This document shows, piece by piece, positions 7,854-16,477 of a DNA stretch of 54,888 bases. The stretch is from contig DATHVP010000141.1 in NCBI GenBank assembly GCA_035461245.1, forward strand, positions 1 to 54,888, written 5' to 3'. Under the pieces are notes generated by a model that did no database searches, was not told the DNA's origin, and was given only the letters and a program-made list of their open reading frames with translations. The stretch's first letter is position 1, and the number at the start of each line of letters is the position of its first letter. Source of the stretch: SH-MAG3 sp035461245 (GTDB lineage Bacteria; Gemmatimonadota; Gemmatimonadetes; Longimicrobiales; RSA9). Made by a program: the position numbers and the translations under genes.

Positions 7854-9635
7854 GTGTCTCGGCATGCCTGCAGCGCCATTCCGCTCCCGCTTGTCCTGCT
7901 GGCGACGTCGCTGGCCGCGCAGGTCCCCCCGGCGAGCCCGTGTCCCGCCGGAGAGATCAGCTACGTCCATATCGACAACAAGTCCATCTTCGACACGGCC
8001 GACCCTGACCTGGACCGGCGGTTCCAGTGGGCCTACAACGCCGCCAACCGCCTGCACATCCGGACCCGGGAGGGGGTGATCCGACGGGAACTGCTGTTCG
8101 GGCCGGGCTCGTGCTACGACCCATTCCTGCTGGAGGAAACGGAACGCCTGCTGCGCGGCTACGAGTTCCTGGGCGAGGTGGACGTGTTTCCGGTGCCCCA
8201 GCCGGATGGCAGCTTCCACATCATCGTCAGCACCCGGGACGAATGGAGCACCCGGGTGGACCTCCGCTTCAGCACCAGCGGCGGTTTCGGGGTGGAAGGC
8301 GGCCGGCTGATGGAGGAGAACCTGCTGGGCACGGGCCAGGCGGTGGGTGCCTTCTATTATGAACGGCAGGCCGCGCGGGATTACGGCATCTCATATTTCA
8401 CGCCCCAGTTACTGGGCACCCGCTGGGACCTGCGGTCCGAGATCGGCCGGACCCGCGCTGGCACGGCCGTGCTCCAGGAGATCGCGTACCCGTTTGTCGG
8501 AGACGTCAGCCGGTGGGCGGCCCGGCAGAGTTTCCGCCGGGAGGACCAGTACTTCGGCTACATCGCCGGCGACAGCCGTGACCTGGCGGCGCCGCACGTG
8601 CTGCTGCCCGTCCGGGAACAGACCTTCGACCTGGCGGTCGTCCGTCGCGTCGGCCGACGCGGCAACATGGCCCTCATCGGCGGCGCTCTCAGCTACCAGC
8701 AACTCAGCTATCCGGGCGCCATGGAGGTGGCGCCGGAAGGTAGTTTCGAGCGGCGGCGGCCCGCTCCCGACTCCCTGGCCGCGCCGGTCCTGCCCCAGCG
8801 GCATCCGCTGGACAACATCCGGGCCTTTGCGCTGCTCGGTCACCGCAACGTGTGGTGGGTCCGCCGGCAGGGACTGGACAGCATGCGCGGCCTGGAGGAT
8901 GTGCGCCTGGGCGCCGAAGCCGTACTGGCCGTGGGCCGGTCGTTCCCTGCCATCGAGGTGGACAATGACCTGTATGCCATGCTCGGGCTGTACAGCGGGA
9001 TGGAGCTGGGCAATGCCCTGTTCATCGGCCGGGGCCGCGGCGATGCCCGCCGCGACCTGGGGGCCGGCACCGCTGCGCCGGAGTGGGAGGACATGTACGT
9101 CGAGGCCGAAATCCTCGCGTACCTGCCCGTGACGGCTCTGTTCAGGCAGACGCTCTTCGCACGGGCCGCGCTCACCGCCGCCTGGCACACGCGCACGCCG
9201 TTCCAGCTGACCATCGGCGGCGTCCACGGTGTGCGCGGGTATCCCCCGGAGCGGCTGCCCGGCGGCCGGCGCCTCGTCCTTACACTCGAGGACCGGATCT
9301 TCGCCGGCTGGCCGCTGCCCGCAGTACTGGACATGGGTGCCACCGTCTTCGTGGATGCCGGCCGCGTCTGGGCCGGCGACGCCCCCTTCGGCGCCAACTC
9401 GGGCTGGCGCGCCGCCGCCGGGGCGGGGCTGCGCGGCTCGTTCCCTGCCGGCAGCCGCTCCACGTACCGTATTGACATCGCCTGGCCGCTGGAGCGGGGC
9501 GCCGGCATCGGCGACTTCCAGCTGTCCATGTCCGTCGGCGAACGGCGCGGCATCCAGCCGCGCTCCGAGGACCTGCAGCTCATTCGGTCCCGCGGCCAGA
9601 ACATCGGCGGCGAACTCTTCACGTTCCGGCATTGA
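7854..9635 (+). CDS. BamA/TpsB-superfamily outer-membrane barrel protein with one POTRA-like domain
   Basis: The 593-aa protein has a signal peptide (residues ~1-22), one POTRA-like domain (~35-135, including NRLHIRTREGVIRRELLF and RLLRGYEFLGEVDV), then a long beta-rich region typical of a 16-stranded barrel. The motif VHGVRGYPPERLPGG near residue 460 is the conserved VRGY/F loop-6 signature of BamA, TamA and two-partner-secretion transporters. The start is a GTG at 7854; the nearby ATG at 7864 is in another frame. One POTRA is fewer than BamA, so it is probably a specialised translocator or assembly protein and not BamA itself. Its stop overlaps the next ATG by one base, placing it first in a run of six overlapping genes. 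Confidence 0.8.
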   Translation: MSRHACSAIPLPLVLLATSLAAQVPPASPCPAGEISYVHIDNKSIFDTADPDLDRRFQWAYNAANRLHIRTREGVIRRELLFGPGSCYDPFLLEETERLLRGYEFLGEVDVFPVPQPDGSFHIIVSTRDEWSTRVDLRFSTSGGFGVEGGRLMEENLLGTGQAVGAFYYERQAARDYGISYFTPQLLGTRWDLRSEIGRTRAGTAVLQEIAYPFVGDVSRWAARQSFRREDQYFGYIAGDSRDLAAPHVLLPVREQTFDLAVVRRVGRRGNMALIGGALSYQQLSYPGAMEVAPEGSFERRRPAPDSLAAPVLPQRHPLDNIRAFALLGHRNVWWVRRQGLDSMRGLEDVRLGAEAVLAVGRSFPAIEVDNDLYAMLGLYSGMELGNALFIGRGRGDARRDLGAGTAAPEWEDMYVEAEILAYLPVTALFRQTLFARAALTAAWHTRTPFQLTIGGVHGVRGYPPERLPGGRRLVLTLEDRIFAGWPLPAVLDMGATVFVDAGRVWAGDAPFGANSGWRAAAGAGLRGSFPAGSRSTYRIDIAWPLERGAGIGDFQLSMSVGERRGIQPRSEDLQLIRSRGQNIGGELFTFRH

Positions 9636-10993
9636 TGCGCGCCACGCTCTACACCGCGGCGTGGGTCCTCCCCGTCACCGCACCACCCATCCGCCACGGC
9701 GCCGTCCTCGTTGATGAGGGTGGCATCATCCGCGCCGTCGGACCCGCCCACGCCCTGTCGGTGGGCGACGACGTCGCCAGCATCGATCTCGGCGATGTCA
9801 TCCTGCTTCCCGGGCTTGTGAACGTGCACACGCACCCGGAGCTGGCCGGCATGCGCGGACTGCTGGAGGACATGCCGTTCCATCGGTGGATCCCGACCCT
9901 GCGACGCGCCAAGGACGGGGCGGCTCTCGCCGACGCCGACTTCGGCGTGGCCGCCCGCTGGACGTGCCTGGAGGCGCTGGCCGCCGGCGTCACTACCATC
10001 GGCGCCACCGAGGACAGCGGTGCTGCGCTGGATGCCCTCCGGGAGGCCGGCATGCGCGGGATCGTCTACCGCGAGGTGTTCGCACCGGCACCCGACGATG
10101 CCCGCCACGCGTTCACCGCGCTGCGGTCGAAGGTGTCGGCCATGCGCGAGCGCGAGACGGACCTCGTCCGCGTCGGCGCCTCGCCGCACGCGCCGTACAC
10201 CGTGTCCGACGACCTTTTCCGGCTCATCGCCTCCTGGACCGCCGCCGAGTCGGTGCCCCTGGCAACCCACGCTGCGGAAGCCGAGGTGGAGGCGCTGCTG
10301 GTCACGGCCGGAGAAGGGCCGTTCGCGGCCGGACTCCGGACCCGCGGCATCCGGACGCCGCCCCGGGGTCGATCCACCGTGGAACTGCTGCACCGCTGCG
10401 GCCTGCTGGCAGCCCGGCCGCTCCTCATCCACTGCGTGCGCGTAGATGCGGAGGACCGCGAGCTCATCGTCGACAGCGGCGCAGCCGTAGCCCACTGCCC
10501 CATTGCCAATGCCCGCCTCGGCCACGGTGTCGCGCCCGTCGTGGAGATGCAGGAGGCAGGGACCCGCGTGGGACTGGGTAGCGACTCCGTCGCCAGTAAC
10601 AACCGCATTGACATGCTGGAGGAGGCGCGGGTGGCACAGCTCGCCCAGCGGGCGCGGCTCCAGTCGGCCAGTGCCCTGGACCCTGCACGGCTCCTGCGGC
10701 TGGCGACGGCGGATGGCGCGGAGGCCCTGGGGCTGGGCGCTCGCGTCGGCGCGCTGGCGCCCGGGATGGAAGCGGACATGTGCGCGGTATCGCTGGCCGG
10801 CGCCCATGTGCGGCCCGTCATAGACCCGGTAGCGACCCTGTTTCTCGGCGCCCGGGGTGCGGATGTCGTGTTCACCGCCGTGCGGGGCCGTGTGCTGTAT
10901 CGGAACGGCCGTCACCTGACGCTGGAGCCGGATCGTCTGCGGGACGCGCTGGATGCCATGGGCGAACGCCTGCAGCGCGCACGGGATGCGTAA
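9635..10993 (+). CDS. Amidohydrolase-superfamily deaminase/hydrolase (COG0402, SsnA/MtaD-like)
   Basis: The 452-aa enzyme has the metal-dependent amidohydrolase signature: HxH (His65, His67 in NVHTHPE), a helix with THAAEAE, a second metal His in IHCVRVD, and the catalytic Asp317 in GLGSDSVASNNRIDML. This arrangement fits the COG0402 group, which includes adenosine-derivative, chlorohydrolase-type and aminofutalosine deaminases. The ATG at 9635 overlaps the previous stop (TGATG), and is preferred over the TTG just before it. Neighbours suggest a biosynthetic role: an 8-base overlap leads into a methyltransferase. An aminofutalosine deaminase for menaquinone synthesis is possible, but no other futalosine gene is nearby. 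Confidence 0.85.
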   Translation: MRATLYTAAWVLPVTAPPIRHGAVLVDEGGIIRAVGPAHALSVGDDVASIDLGDVILLPGLVNVHTHPELAGMRGLLEDMPFHRWIPTLRRAKDGAALADADFGVAARWTCLEALAAGVTTIGATEDSGAALDALREAGMRGIVYREVFAPAPDDARHAFTALRSKVSAMRERETDLVRVGASPHAPYTVSDDLFRLIASWTAAESVPLATHAAEAEVEALLVTAGEGPFAAGLRTRGIRTPPRGRSTVELLHRCGLLAARPLLIHCVRVDAEDRELIVDSGAAVAHCPIANARLGHGVAPVVEMQEAGTRVGLGSDSVASNNRIDMLEEARVAQLAQRARLQSASALDPARLLRLATADGAEALGLGARVGALAPGMEADMCAVSLAGAHVRPVIDPVATLFLGARGADVVFTAVRGRVLYRNGRHLTLEPDRLRDALDAMGERLQRARDA

Positions 10994-11681
10994 GCGCCTC
11001 GCCCACGCCCCGGAACTCCTCGACGACGACGTCCACGATCCCGCAGAACTGGAGCAGAGTCTCGACCAGGTGGCCGAGGTCAACGCCATGCTGGGCGGGC
11101 GCCGGGCGGCATGGCGCGCTGTACTGCCGCTGCTGCGGGCGGAAGGCACCACGTCCATCCTCGACATAGGCACCGGCTCCGCCGACATCCCCATGGATCT
11201 GGCCTCCCGTGCGACGCGCGCCCGGCGGCTCGTCCGCATTACGGCCACCGACGTACATGCGCAGATACGGGAAATCGCCTCCAGACGCACGGCCGACGTC
11301 CCGGCCATCACCGTCGCCGACGCCGACGCACTGGCCCTGCCCTTCGACAACGATTCCCATGACATCGTGCTCCTTTCCATGACGTTGCACCACTTCGAGG
11401 AAGCGGAGCAGGTGACGGCGCTGCGCGAGGCGGGACGCGTAGCCCGGTGCGCCGTCATCGTCAACGAACTGGAGCGCTGCCGCGCCAACTGGGTCGGCGC
11501 TCGATTCCTGGCAGCAACGCGCTGGCGCGGGAACCGCATCACCCGCCACGACGGGCCGCTCTCAGTGCTCCGCGCGTTCACCGGCGCGGAGCTGGCCGCC
11601 ACGGCCAGGACCGCCGGGTTGACCGTGGAGTCCGTTCGCAGGCGCTGGTTCTTCCGCCTCGTCATGGTGGCCCGCCCATGA
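10986..11681 (+). CDS. Class I SAM-dependent methyltransferase
   Basis: The 231-aa protein has the Rossmann methyltransferase core: motif I ILDIGTGSADIP (about residue 58), the acidic end of strand 2 (TATDVHAQI), DADALALPF, and the motif IV region HDIVLLSMTLHHFEE. This places it with small-molecule methyltransferases of the UbiE/polyketide type. The ATG at 10986 is inside the end of the amidohydrolase gene (stop at 10993), and the stop overlaps the next ATG (ATGA at 11678). Its neighbour is a flavoprotein oxidoreductase, a pairing often seen in phenolic-lipid and polyketide tailoring clusters. The substrate is unknown. Confidence 0.85.
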   Translation: MRKRLAHAPELLDDDVHDPAELEQSLDQVAEVNAMLGGRRAAWRAVLPLLRAEGTTSILDIGTGSADIPMDLASRATRARRLVRITATDVHAQIREIASRRTADVPAITVADADALALPFDNDSHDIVLLSMTLHHFEEAEQVTALREAGRVARCAVIVNELERCRANWVGARFLAATRWRGNRITRHDGPLSVLRAFTGAELAATARTAGLTVESVRRRWFFRLVMVARP

Positions 11682-12937
11682 ACGGTCGGGCTGCGTCCAG
11701 GGACCACGGGAACAGCGGCGCGGATGCGATCGTGGTCGGCGCCGGACCCGCCGGCGCCGTGACGGCACTGCTGCTGGCCCGGGCCGGTCATGATGTGCTG
11801 ATCCTCGAGCGCGCGACGCTGCCGCGCCCCAAACCATGCGGGGACTGCCTGTCCGCCGGCGCTGCGGCCGTTCTCCACCGCCTTGGCCTGCTGGCCCAGG
11901 TCGCGGCCCTGCCTCACGCACGGCTACGGGGCTGGCGCATCGCGGCGCCCGCTGGCGCCGTGTTCGCCGCCGATGTGGCGGACCCGCCCGGCTACGCCAT
12001 GACTGTCGAACGGGCACTGCTGGACGAGGCGCTGGCGCGGTCAGCCGTGACCGCGGGCGCGCGGTTGCGCGAAGGCGTCCGCGTCACCGACGTGCTGCAC
12101 GGCCCCGACGGTGCCATTACGGGCGTCCGGACCGATGGTGGCGACTTCCACAGCCGGCTCGTGGTCGGCGCCGACGGCCTGCGCAGCGTCGTGGCCCGCC
12201 GGCTCCGCGCCGTGCGCCGGCGAGCGAAGCTGCGCAAGGTCTCGTTCACGTTCCACGTGGACCGGCCGCTGCACGAGGATGCCGTCGGCGAGATGCACGT
12301 GGGCGACGGCGTCTGCCTGGGCATCGCCCCCGTGGTCATGGACGGCAGTCGCTTCAACCTGACGGTAGTTGCCGACAGCCGTCGGTTCGGCCGTCAGGCC
12401 GCCGCCGACCCCGCAGCTTTCGCCGTTGCCGCGGCAGCCGCCCTGCCGGCCTCTCGCCGCAGCCTGAGCCCCGCTGGCCTGGGGCTCGCCCTGGCCAGCG
12501 GCCCCTTCGACCAGCCAGTCCGGCAGGTCACCTTCGACGGGGCCGCACTGGCCGGCGACGCCGCGGGATACTACGATCCGTTCACCGGCCAGGGCGTCAC
12601 GCACGCGCTGCTGTCGGCGGAACTCCTGGCGCGCACCGCCGATGGTGCGCTCCGACGCCGTGACTGCTCTGCCGCTGCACTGCAGCCCTATGACCGGGCT
12701 CTGCGCAGCGCACTCCGTGCACCGCGGCTGCTCCAGCGTACAGTCGAAGCAGTGCTGTCCAGGCCAGCCGTCGCTGACCGGGCGGTGGCGCGCCTCGCCC
12801 GCGCACACCGCACTGCTGACGCCCTCATCGCCGTCATCGGCATGACCGCGCCAGCGACCAGCCTGCTCACGCCGTCCGTCTTTTCCGATCTGTTCGGTTC
12901 ACTGCTCAGCGGGAGGCTCCATGATCATCAGGGATGA
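11678..12937 (+). CDS. FAD-dependent oxidoreductase (geranylgeranyl-reductase/PHBH-like fold)
   Basis: The 419-aa flavoprotein has the dinucleotide-binding GxGxxG motif VVGAGPAGAVTA at about residue 20, the family motif PKPCGDCLS after it, the DG-type motif VVGADGLRSVVARRL, and the FAD ribityl-binding GDAAGYYDPFTGQGVTHAL near residue 300. This matches the geranylgeranyl-reductase-like group, whose members reduce isoprenoid double bonds or hydroxylate aromatic polyketides. The ATG at 11678 overlaps the methyltransferase stop by four bases and is chosen over the longer frame at 11447. A signal peptide is absent. The 3' end overlaps the next gene by 17 bases. Confidence 0.85.
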   Translation: MNGRAASRDHGNSGADAIVVGAGPAGAVTALLLARAGHDVLILERATLPRPKPCGDCLSAGAAAVLHRLGLLAQVAALPHARLRGWRIAAPAGAVFAADVADPPGYAMTVERALLDEALARSAVTAGARLREGVRVTDVLHGPDGAITGVRTDGGDFHSRLVVGADGLRSVVARRLRAVRRRAKLRKVSFTFHVDRPLHEDAVGEMHVGDGVCLGIAPVVMDGSRFNLTVVADSRRFGRQAAADPAAFAVAAAAALPASRRSLSPAGLGLALASGPFDQPVRQVTFDGAALAGDAAGYYDPFTGQGVTHALLSAELLARTADGALRRRDCSAAALQPYDRALRSALRAPRLLQRTVEAVLSRPAVADRAVARLARAHRTADALIAVIGMTAPATSLLTPSVFSDLFGSLLSGRLHDHQG

Positions 12938-13412
12938 ACGCTTCGTACCGGCGCCGCCGGCTGTCTGCTTCCGGGTTGCCGCTGACGTGGAACGGTGGCC
13001 GGAGATCCTGCCCCACTACCGCTGGGTCCGGTACCATCGCAAGGACGGCTTCGGCACCGGCCGCGTCGAAATGGCTGCGTGGCGGGACTTCGCCGGACCG
13101 CTCCGCTACCCGACGTGGTGGGTGTCTGACATGCACGTGGACGCCCGGGAACCTGCCATGTACTTCACGCACGTGGACGGGATCACCCGTCGCATGGACG
13201 TGAAATGGGCCTTCGAGGCCCGTGACGGCGGCACGCACATCTGCATCACTCACGGCTGGGACGGCCCGCCCTGGCCGCTCATCGGCGGCTTTGCCTGGCG
13301 CCACGTCATAGCGCCGCAGTTCGTCAGCGTCATCGCACAGCGAACCCTCGCCGGCGTGGCCCGCGAGGCCGAACGCGTCGCCCGCGACCCGGAGGCCAGT
13401 CATGTCCGCTGA
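12921..13412 (+). CDS. SRPBCC (START-like) polyketide cyclase/aromatase-like protein
   Basis: The 163-aa protein has the pattern of the SRPBCC/Coq10/polyketide-cyclase superfamily: an N-terminal strand followed by PAPPAVCFRVAADVERWPEILPHYRWVRY, then a seven-strand sheet and a long C-terminal helix (FVSVIAQRTLAGVAREAERVA). Such proteins form a hydrophobic cavity that binds lipids or folds polyketide chains. Its position between a flavoprotein and a ketosynthase favours a cyclase or product-binding role, but this is inference from context. It overlaps both neighbours (17 bases upstream, 11 bases downstream). The fold assignment is fairly secure; the function is not. Confidence 0.75.
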   Translation: MIIRDERFVPAPPAVCFRVAADVERWPEILPHYRWVRYHRKDGFGTGRVEMAAWRDFAGPLRYPTWWVSDMHVDAREPAMYFTHVDGITRRMDVKWAFEARDGGTHICITHGWDGPPWPLIGGFAWRHVIAPQFVSVIAQRTLAGVAREAERVARDPEASHVR

Positions 13413-14679
13413 ATCCGACGCAAACGGCACCTCCCACGACGCCGCCGGCCGACCCCGCGTAGCCATCACCGGGCTCGGCCCCATCACCGCCGTCGGCATC
13501 GGCGTTGAAGGCTTCTGGGACGGCCTGCGCCGGCAGCGCTCCCCCGTCCGCCAGATCACGCGCTTCGACGCCAGCCACTGGAAGTCACGTATCGCCGCAG
13601 AGATAGACGACTTCGAAGCCGGCAGCTTCATGGACGCAAAGCTGGCGAAGCGCCTCGACAGGTTCGGCCATTTCGCCATCGCGTCCACTCGCCTCGCCAT
13701 CGAGGACGCCGCTCTCGATACGTCTCGCGTGGACCCCAGCCGCGTTGCCGTCCAGCTCGGCTCCGCACTCGGCGGCCTCGCCACCGCGGAGGCCCAGGCC
13801 GGTACCCTCTACAGCAGCGGCGCCCGTGGCCTCGACCCGCGCATCGCACTGAATACCTTCCAGGGCGCCGCCAGCTGCTCCATCGCCATCGAGTTCGGCT
13901 TCACCGGGCCCAACTCCACCAACGCCATGTCCTGCGCCGCCGGCACTATCGCCCTCGGCGAGGGCTGGCGCCTGATTCGCGACGGCAGCGCCGACGTCGC
14001 AGTCGTGGGCGGCATCGAGGCGCCCCTGGCACCGCTCTGCTTCGGCGCGTTCGCCCTCATCCGGGCCATGTCCACCCGCAACGAAGACCCCGAACGCGCC
14101 TGCCGGCCCTTTGACGGCGGTCGCGACGGCTTCGTCATGGGAGAGGGCGCCTGCACACTGATCCTCGAGCGCTGGGACCACGCCGTCGCCCGAGGCGCGC
14201 GCATCTACGCTGAACTCGCCGGCTACGGCACGTCCAATGACGCATTTCACATGGCCGCGCCCCGGCCCGACGGCACCCAGGCCGCCCGCGCCATGGCCGT
14301 CGCCCTTCAGACCGCCGGCGTCAGCCCGGGCGACGTACAGCTCATCTCGCCGCACGGCTCGTCCACGCCCCTCAACGATGCCACCGAGACCAGCGCCCTC
14401 AAGCAGGTCTTCGGGGACACGGCCTACCACGTTCCCGTGTCCGGGTCCAAGCCCTACCACGCCCACGCACTCGGCGCATCCGGCGCCATCGAGGCCGCTC
14501 TGTGCTGCCTCGCCATGCAGCGCCAGTGGATCCCGCCCACCCTCAACCTCGACTGCTCCGACGACGCGTGCGATCTCGACTACGTCGCCAACGACGGACG
14601 CGACGGCCGGCCCCGCGTCGCCCTGTCCAACTCCTTCGGATTCGGCGGCATCAACGCGTCCCTCGTGCTCCGGGCATAG
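13402..14679 (+). CDS. Beta-ketoacyl-[ACP] synthase (FabF/type II ketosynthase family)
   Basis: The 425-aa condensing enzyme has the intact Cys-His-His triad: Cys178 in NAMSCAAGT, His318 in ISPHGSSTPLND, and His355 in KPYHAHALGASGAIE, plus the GFGGINASLVL end. It therefore should be a working ketosynthase and not a chain-length factor, which would lack the Cys. The motifs around the Cys and second His differ from housekeeping FabF (normally TACAT and MTGHLLGA), suggesting a specialised paralogue. No ACP, chain-length factor or malonyl transferase lies beside it. It is last in the overlapping run starting at 7854 and overlaps the SRPBCC gene by 11 bases. Confidence 0.88.
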   Translation: MSAESDANGTSHDAAGRPRVAITGLGPITAVGIGVEGFWDGLRRQRSPVRQITRFDASHWKSRIAAEIDDFEAGSFMDAKLAKRLDRFGHFAIASTRLAIEDAALDTSRVDPSRVAVQLGSALGGLATAEAQAGTLYSSGARGLDPRIALNTFQGAASCSIAIEFGFTGPNSTNAMSCAAGTIALGEGWRLIRDGSADVAVVGGIEAPLAPLCFGAFALIRAMSTRNEDPERACRPFDGGRDGFVMGEGACTLILERWDHAVARGARIYAELAGYGTSNDAFHMAAPRPDGTQAARAMAVALQTAGVSPGDVQLISPHGSSTPLNDATETSALKQVFGDTAYHVPVSGSKPYHAHALGASGAIEAALCCLAMQRQWIPPTLNLDCSDDACDLDYVANDGRDGRPRVALSNSFGFGGINASLVLRA

Positions 14680-14814
14680 CGTCCGAGCGGCCATCCACCA
14701 CCCGCCGGGGATGCGGCGCCGCTGCCGCACCCTCGACCGACCCGTCTCCGCCAGGCCGTCTGCGATCCAGGCGGCTGGCGCTCGCCACATATGTTTTTTG
14801 GCGCGGTTCAGCGA

Positions 14815-14843
14815 TTGTGGACAACTGCTGCCAACCTGACAAT
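14815..14843 (+). promoter_or_regulatory. Possible promoter of the barrel gene at 14960
   Basis: TTGTGG (14815-14820) and GACAAT (14838-14843) are separated by 17 bases in a locally AT-rich stretch, about 115 bases before the ATG. Both boxes match the consensus only partly. The rest of the 280-base gap after the ketosynthase gene shows no gene. Confidence 0.35.
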
Positions 14844-14959
14844 GAAATCTGGCAATCTTCTTGCGAAGAGTGCGCCCTCGACCGGCGTCGGTAGTCCGGA
14901 GCCTCCGGCGGGGGGCGGGACAACCGATGCACAAGTAGAGACAACGTTACGGAGGGACA

Positions 14960-16309
14960 ATGCGAGCAATCAGTCGTCTGGTACTGGTAGCCGCCCTGTT
15001 GTTCGGCCTCGCGCCCGCCAGTGTCTCGGCTCAGCGCTGGACTGCTGACTGGGGCGTGAATGGCGGAGCATCATGGTACAGCGAGCTGCTAGACGATAAC
15101 GTGGCCGGGCCGGAAGGCGCGCGGTTCCGTGCAGGGTGGCTGGTGGGGTCACAGCTGACGTTCTGGCCAGCGGAGCGGATCGGCATTCGCGCCAACATGA
15201 CGTACACGGACCGTCCGATCGTCCGGGACGGCGATGTGGGCGATGCCGACCTGCTGCATGGCAACATCAACCTGTGGAGCGGGTCGGGCGATCTGCTCAT
15301 CCGACTCCGCTCGCCCAACGAGTCGTGGATCGGCCGCGAGACGCTGCCGTACATCGCGCTGGGCCTGGGCGCCAAGTGGGTGAACCCTGCGGGCGACCAC
15401 TGGACCTGCACCGCCGCGGGTGAGACGGAGGGCAACCAGTGCGCCGTCATCCATCCGACGGGGGGCAACGTTGCGGTAGCCGAGAAGAGCACGCTCATGG
15501 GCCTGGTGGGCCTGGGCGCTGACTTCCGGATGTCGCCGCGCACGTCGCTGCGCCTGGAGATCAACGACCGGATCTACCGGCCGGAGGTCTACAACATCAG
15601 CAGCGTGAACGGTGCGTCGGTGGCGATTCCGAACACCACGACCATCGCGAACACGGTTCATGAGGTTGGCGCCCAGCTGGGCCTCCACTTCCTGATGGGC
15701 CTGCGCACGCCGCCGCCGGTAGCCGTTGCGCCGCCGCCGCCGGCACCGCCGCCGCCGCCGCCGCCGCCGCCGGCACCGGAACCGCCGCGTGAGGACGCCA
15801 TCACGGTCTGCGTGATTGATCCTTCGGCGACGGGTGGCATCCGGATGCAGGCCGCGACGTTCCGGCATGCACAGCGTGACACGATCGTGATGGTCGACGG
15901 CCAGGCTCGTCCGCTGCGCCAGGTTGTGGGCACGGGCGTGATGACGGCACGCGACGCGGGCTGGTACGTCCGTGGCGAGCCCCTCGAGCTGACGGTGCGG
16001 AACGAGACCATCCGTTTCCTGCCCTACCAGACGGCGACGGTCATCGAGCCGGCCCGTATCGTCTACGTGGGCAACGTCCGGGGCTACCCGGTCTACGCCG
16101 ACCGCGACGAGATCGCCGACGTGCTGCCGGCGCTGCAGACGGCCCGTGGCACGCGGACCGACGTGGAGCTTGGCACGCTGCTGGCCGATGTGGACGCACG
16201 CACGCGGGATGTCGTCCAGCGCGCAACGTTCATGTACGTGCCGCTCGATCCGTATGGCTGCGTGTTCCAGCCCGTGCAGCGGGTTGAGGACGTGCGCAAG
16301 GGCAAGTAA
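14960..16309 (+). CDS. Outer-membrane beta-barrel protein with polyproline linker and C-terminal domain of unknown function
   Basis: The 449-aa protein starts with a clear signal peptide (about 24 residues, ending VSAQ) and a GGAGGG ribosome site. Residues ~25-245 alternate polar and hydrophobic residues and end in the GLHFLMGL strand, as in an eight-stranded OmpA-like barrel. Residues ~250-272 are almost all proline and alanine, encoded by a CCG repeat. The last ~170 residues form a separate domain with two cysteines (in VCVIDP and YGCVFQP) that I do not recognise. The C-terminus is not the usual OmpA peptidoglycan-binding domain: the NxxLSxxRA motif is absent. It probably anchors or senses something in the periplasm. 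A strong terminator follows, so it is probably monocistronic. Confidence 0.75.
   Translation: MRAISRLVLVAALLFGLAPASVSAQRWTADWGVNGGASWYSELLDDNVAGPEGARFRAGWLVGSQLTFWPAERIGIRANMTYTDRPIVRDGDVGDADLLHGNINLWSGSGDLLIRLRSPNESWIGRETLPYIALGLGAKWVNPAGDHWTCTAAGETEGNQCAVIHPTGGNVAVAEKSTLMGLVGLGADFRMSPRTSLRLEINDRIYRPEVYNISSVNGASVAIPNTTTIANTVHEVGAQLGLHFLMGLRTPPPVAVAPPPPAPPPPPPPPPAPEPPREDAITVCVIDPSATGGIRMQAATFRHAQRDTIVMVDGQARPLRQVVGTGVMTARDAGWYVRGEPLELTVRNETIRFLPYQTATVIEPARIVYVGNVRGYPVYADRDEIADVLPALQTARGTRTDVELGTLLADVDARTRDVVQRATFMYVPLDPYGCVFQPVQRVEDVRKGK
15711..15786 (+). repeat. CCG-rich tandem repeat encoding the polyproline linker
   Basis: A run dominated by CCGCCG units, interrupted by CCGGCA, encodes a Pro/Ala linker of about 23 residues in the barrel gene. 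In-frame loss or gain of triplets would only change linker length, so this is a plausible slippage site. Confidence 0.7.
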
Positions 16310-16364
16310 GCCCGACCGGGGCTGGTGCCCTGCACAGGCAGGGTACCGGCCACCGACCTGAGAG

Positions 16365-16402
16365 CCGCGGAGTCACCCCAGGGGTGGCTCCGCGGTTTCT
16401 CT
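16365..16402 (+). terminator. Intrinsic terminator after the barrel gene
   Basis: The stem 16365-16379 pairs with 16381-16395 with one mismatch near the middle (CCGCGGAG/CTCCGCGG and CACC/GGTG parts), followed by TTTCTCTT. It lies 56 bases after the stop. Confidence 0.8.
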
Positions 16403-16477
16403 TAAGGCAGGAGTTTCGTTTCCGCCACACCGGTTCCTCTTCCCCCCCGTCCGCCGCGCCGTTAGAGTTCGCGCCGT

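Noticed and set aside
8840..11917. A 1025-codon minus-strand open frame
   Set aside because: It lies opposite several real plus-strand genes (barrel, amidohydrolase, methyltransferase) with clear motifs. Its translation is low-complexity Ser/Arg/Ala, typical of an antisense shadow.
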